DNA of 64,000 nucleotides from Paraburkholderia sp. HP33-1 (GTDB lineage: Bacteria > Pseudomonadota > Gammaproteobacteria > Burkholderiales > Burkholderiaceae), in assembly GCF_021390595.1 (NCBI RefSeq), contig NZ_JAJEJR010000003.1:186001-250000 (forward strand), written 5' to 3'. The notes beneath the pieces were generated by a model. It ran no database searches. It was not told the DNA's origin and saw only the letters and a list, made by a program, of their open reading frames with translations. Each line of letters begins with the position of its first letter. Position 1 is the stretch's first letter. The translations under genes were made by a program, and so were the position numbers. This document shows positions 63,436-64,000 of this stretch, one piece after another.

Positions 63436-64000
63436 ATGTCCAATTCGACCTTGATACAGACGACCGCCAGCGCGTTGCGCGAGGCGGAAACAACACGCAC
63501 GCCGATCCCCGCGGTCCGTAACAGGATCGCGCTCGATGACATGGCAACGGCGTATGCCGTGCAACAGGCGAATGTCGACGCCCGCGTGGCCGCCGGCGAG
63601 CGCATTGTCGGGCGCAAGATCGGCCTGACCTCGCTCGCCGTGCAGGCGCAGCTCGGCGTGGACCAGCCCGACTTCGGCGCGCTGTTCGCGGGCAGGGCCT
63701 ACGGCGACAGTCAACCGATGCCGCTCGCGAGCCTGATCCAGCCGAAGATCGAGGCTGAGATCGCACTCGTGCTCAAGCACGATCTCACGCACGAGAAACA
63801 CACGTTCGCCGACATCATCAACGCGAGCGCCTATGCGCTGGCCGCCATCGAAGTGGTGGACAGCCGGATTCAGAACTGGGACATCCGTTTCGTCGACACG
63901 GTCGCCGACAACGCATCGAGCGCGCTGTTCGTACTCGGTAGCCGTCCGGTTTCGCTCGCCGATGTCGACCTCGTGGCAGCTGCGATGACGCTCGAGCGCG
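63436..64000 (+). CDS. 2-hydroxypenta-2,4-dienoate hydratase (MhpD type), cut by window end
   Basis: 188 codons are present; the gene runs off the right edge. The sequence fits the 2-keto-4-pentenoate hydratase/FAH family: GRKIGLTSLAVQAQLGVDQPDFGALFAG, IQPKIEAEIALVLKHDL (metal-binding Glu pair) and AAIEVVDSRIQNWDIRFVDTVADNASSALFVLG. It hydrates the dienoate released by the hydrolase. There is no clear ribosome site at 63436, and the same frame is open back to 63358 with protein-like sequence, so a longer start (TTG) is possible. Confidence 0.85.
   Translation, partial: MSNSTLIQTTASALREAETTRTPIPAVRNRIALDDMATAYAVQQANVDARVAAGERIVGRKIGLTSLAVQAQLGVDQPDFGALFAGRAYGDSQPMPLASLIQPKIEAEIALVLKHDLTHEKHTFADIINASAYALAAIEVVDSRIQNWDIRFVDTVADNASSALFVLGSRPVSLADVDLVAAAMTLER

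Overview
The window reads as chromosome (or chromid) of a soil-type Burkholderiaceae bacterium, most likely Paraburkholderia, Caballeronia or Burkholderia. The reasons are the high-GC codon use of most genes, a benABCD-benE cluster with a BenM/CatM-type regulator, an hisJQMP-like transporter, many LysR/AraC/TetR/LacI regulators and several aromatic catabolic clusters. No rRNA, tRNA, CRISPR array or complete insertion sequence was seen. Species cannot be fixed from sequence reading alone.

Layout. (1) 1-7.2 kb is a low-density stretch of small unrelated genes: nitronate monooxygenase, GST, two overlapping lipoproteins, HD hydrolase, GFA-type zinc protein, GNAT acetyltransferase and acetamidase/formamidase. 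Its intergenic gaps are AT-richer and carry a degenerate dispersed repeat. (2) 7.2-18.4 kb holds a CapA-like protein, a SAM hydroxide adenosyltransferase, a ParDE toxin-antitoxin pair, a DksA/TraR zinc-finger protein, a DUF1214-like lipoprotein, a divergent AraC/SDR pair, a chemoreceptor, an ion channel and a DUF883 protein. (3) 18.6-23.9 kb is a tight TetR-HlyD-ABC ATPase-ABC permease-outer membrane factor efflux operon, followed by a second chemoreceptor. (4) 26-28.3 kb is another AT-richer patch of small genes. (5) 28.4-34.7 kb is the benzoate cluster: BenE uptake, BenABC dioxygenase and BenD dehydrogenase, transcribed away from a divergent BenM-like LysR gene with a clear ATAC-N7-GTAT operator. 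The catechol genes are not in the window. (6) 35.0-38.1 kb is a histidine/basic amino acid ABC importer with two HutC-like operator motifs upstream. (7) 38.2-46.1 kb is a LacI-controlled sugar ABC importer plus a GH31 alpha-xylosidase, with a perfect 28-bp palindrome as the likely operator. (8) 46.2-54.5 kb, bounded on one side by an IS3 transposase scar, is a hydroquinone degradation cluster. It has the two-subunit hydroquinone 1,2-dioxygenase, 4-hydroxymuconic semialdehyde dehydrogenase, maleylacetate reductase and hydroxyquinol 1,2-dioxygenase, plus an unassigned Rieske ferredoxin, a YciI-like protein, a LysR regulator and an MFS transporter. Two near-identical LysR-type boxes sit upstream of the dioxygenase genes and of the transporter. 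(9) 55-57.8 kb holds a cation diffusion facilitator, a proline-rich secreted peptide, a CBS-BON protein and an AHSA1-type protein. (10) 57.8-64 kb is a meta-cleavage cluster: a DmpR/XylR-type sigma-54 activator, a consensus -24/-12 promoter, an extradiol dioxygenase, a C-C hydrolase, an MhpA-type FAD hydroxylase and a 2-hydroxypentadienoate hydratase cut by the window end.

Together the window equips the cell to take up and open several aromatic rings: benzoate via catechol, hydroquinone/hydroxyquinol via maleylacetate, and a hydroxyphenylpropionate-like compound via meta-cleavage. It also provides plant-derived oligosaccharide use, amino acid uptake and efflux. I did not find a wholly unknown system. 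The most interesting material is the hydroquinone cluster with its extra redox and YciI genes and its paired operators, and the regulatory DNA of the other clusters.
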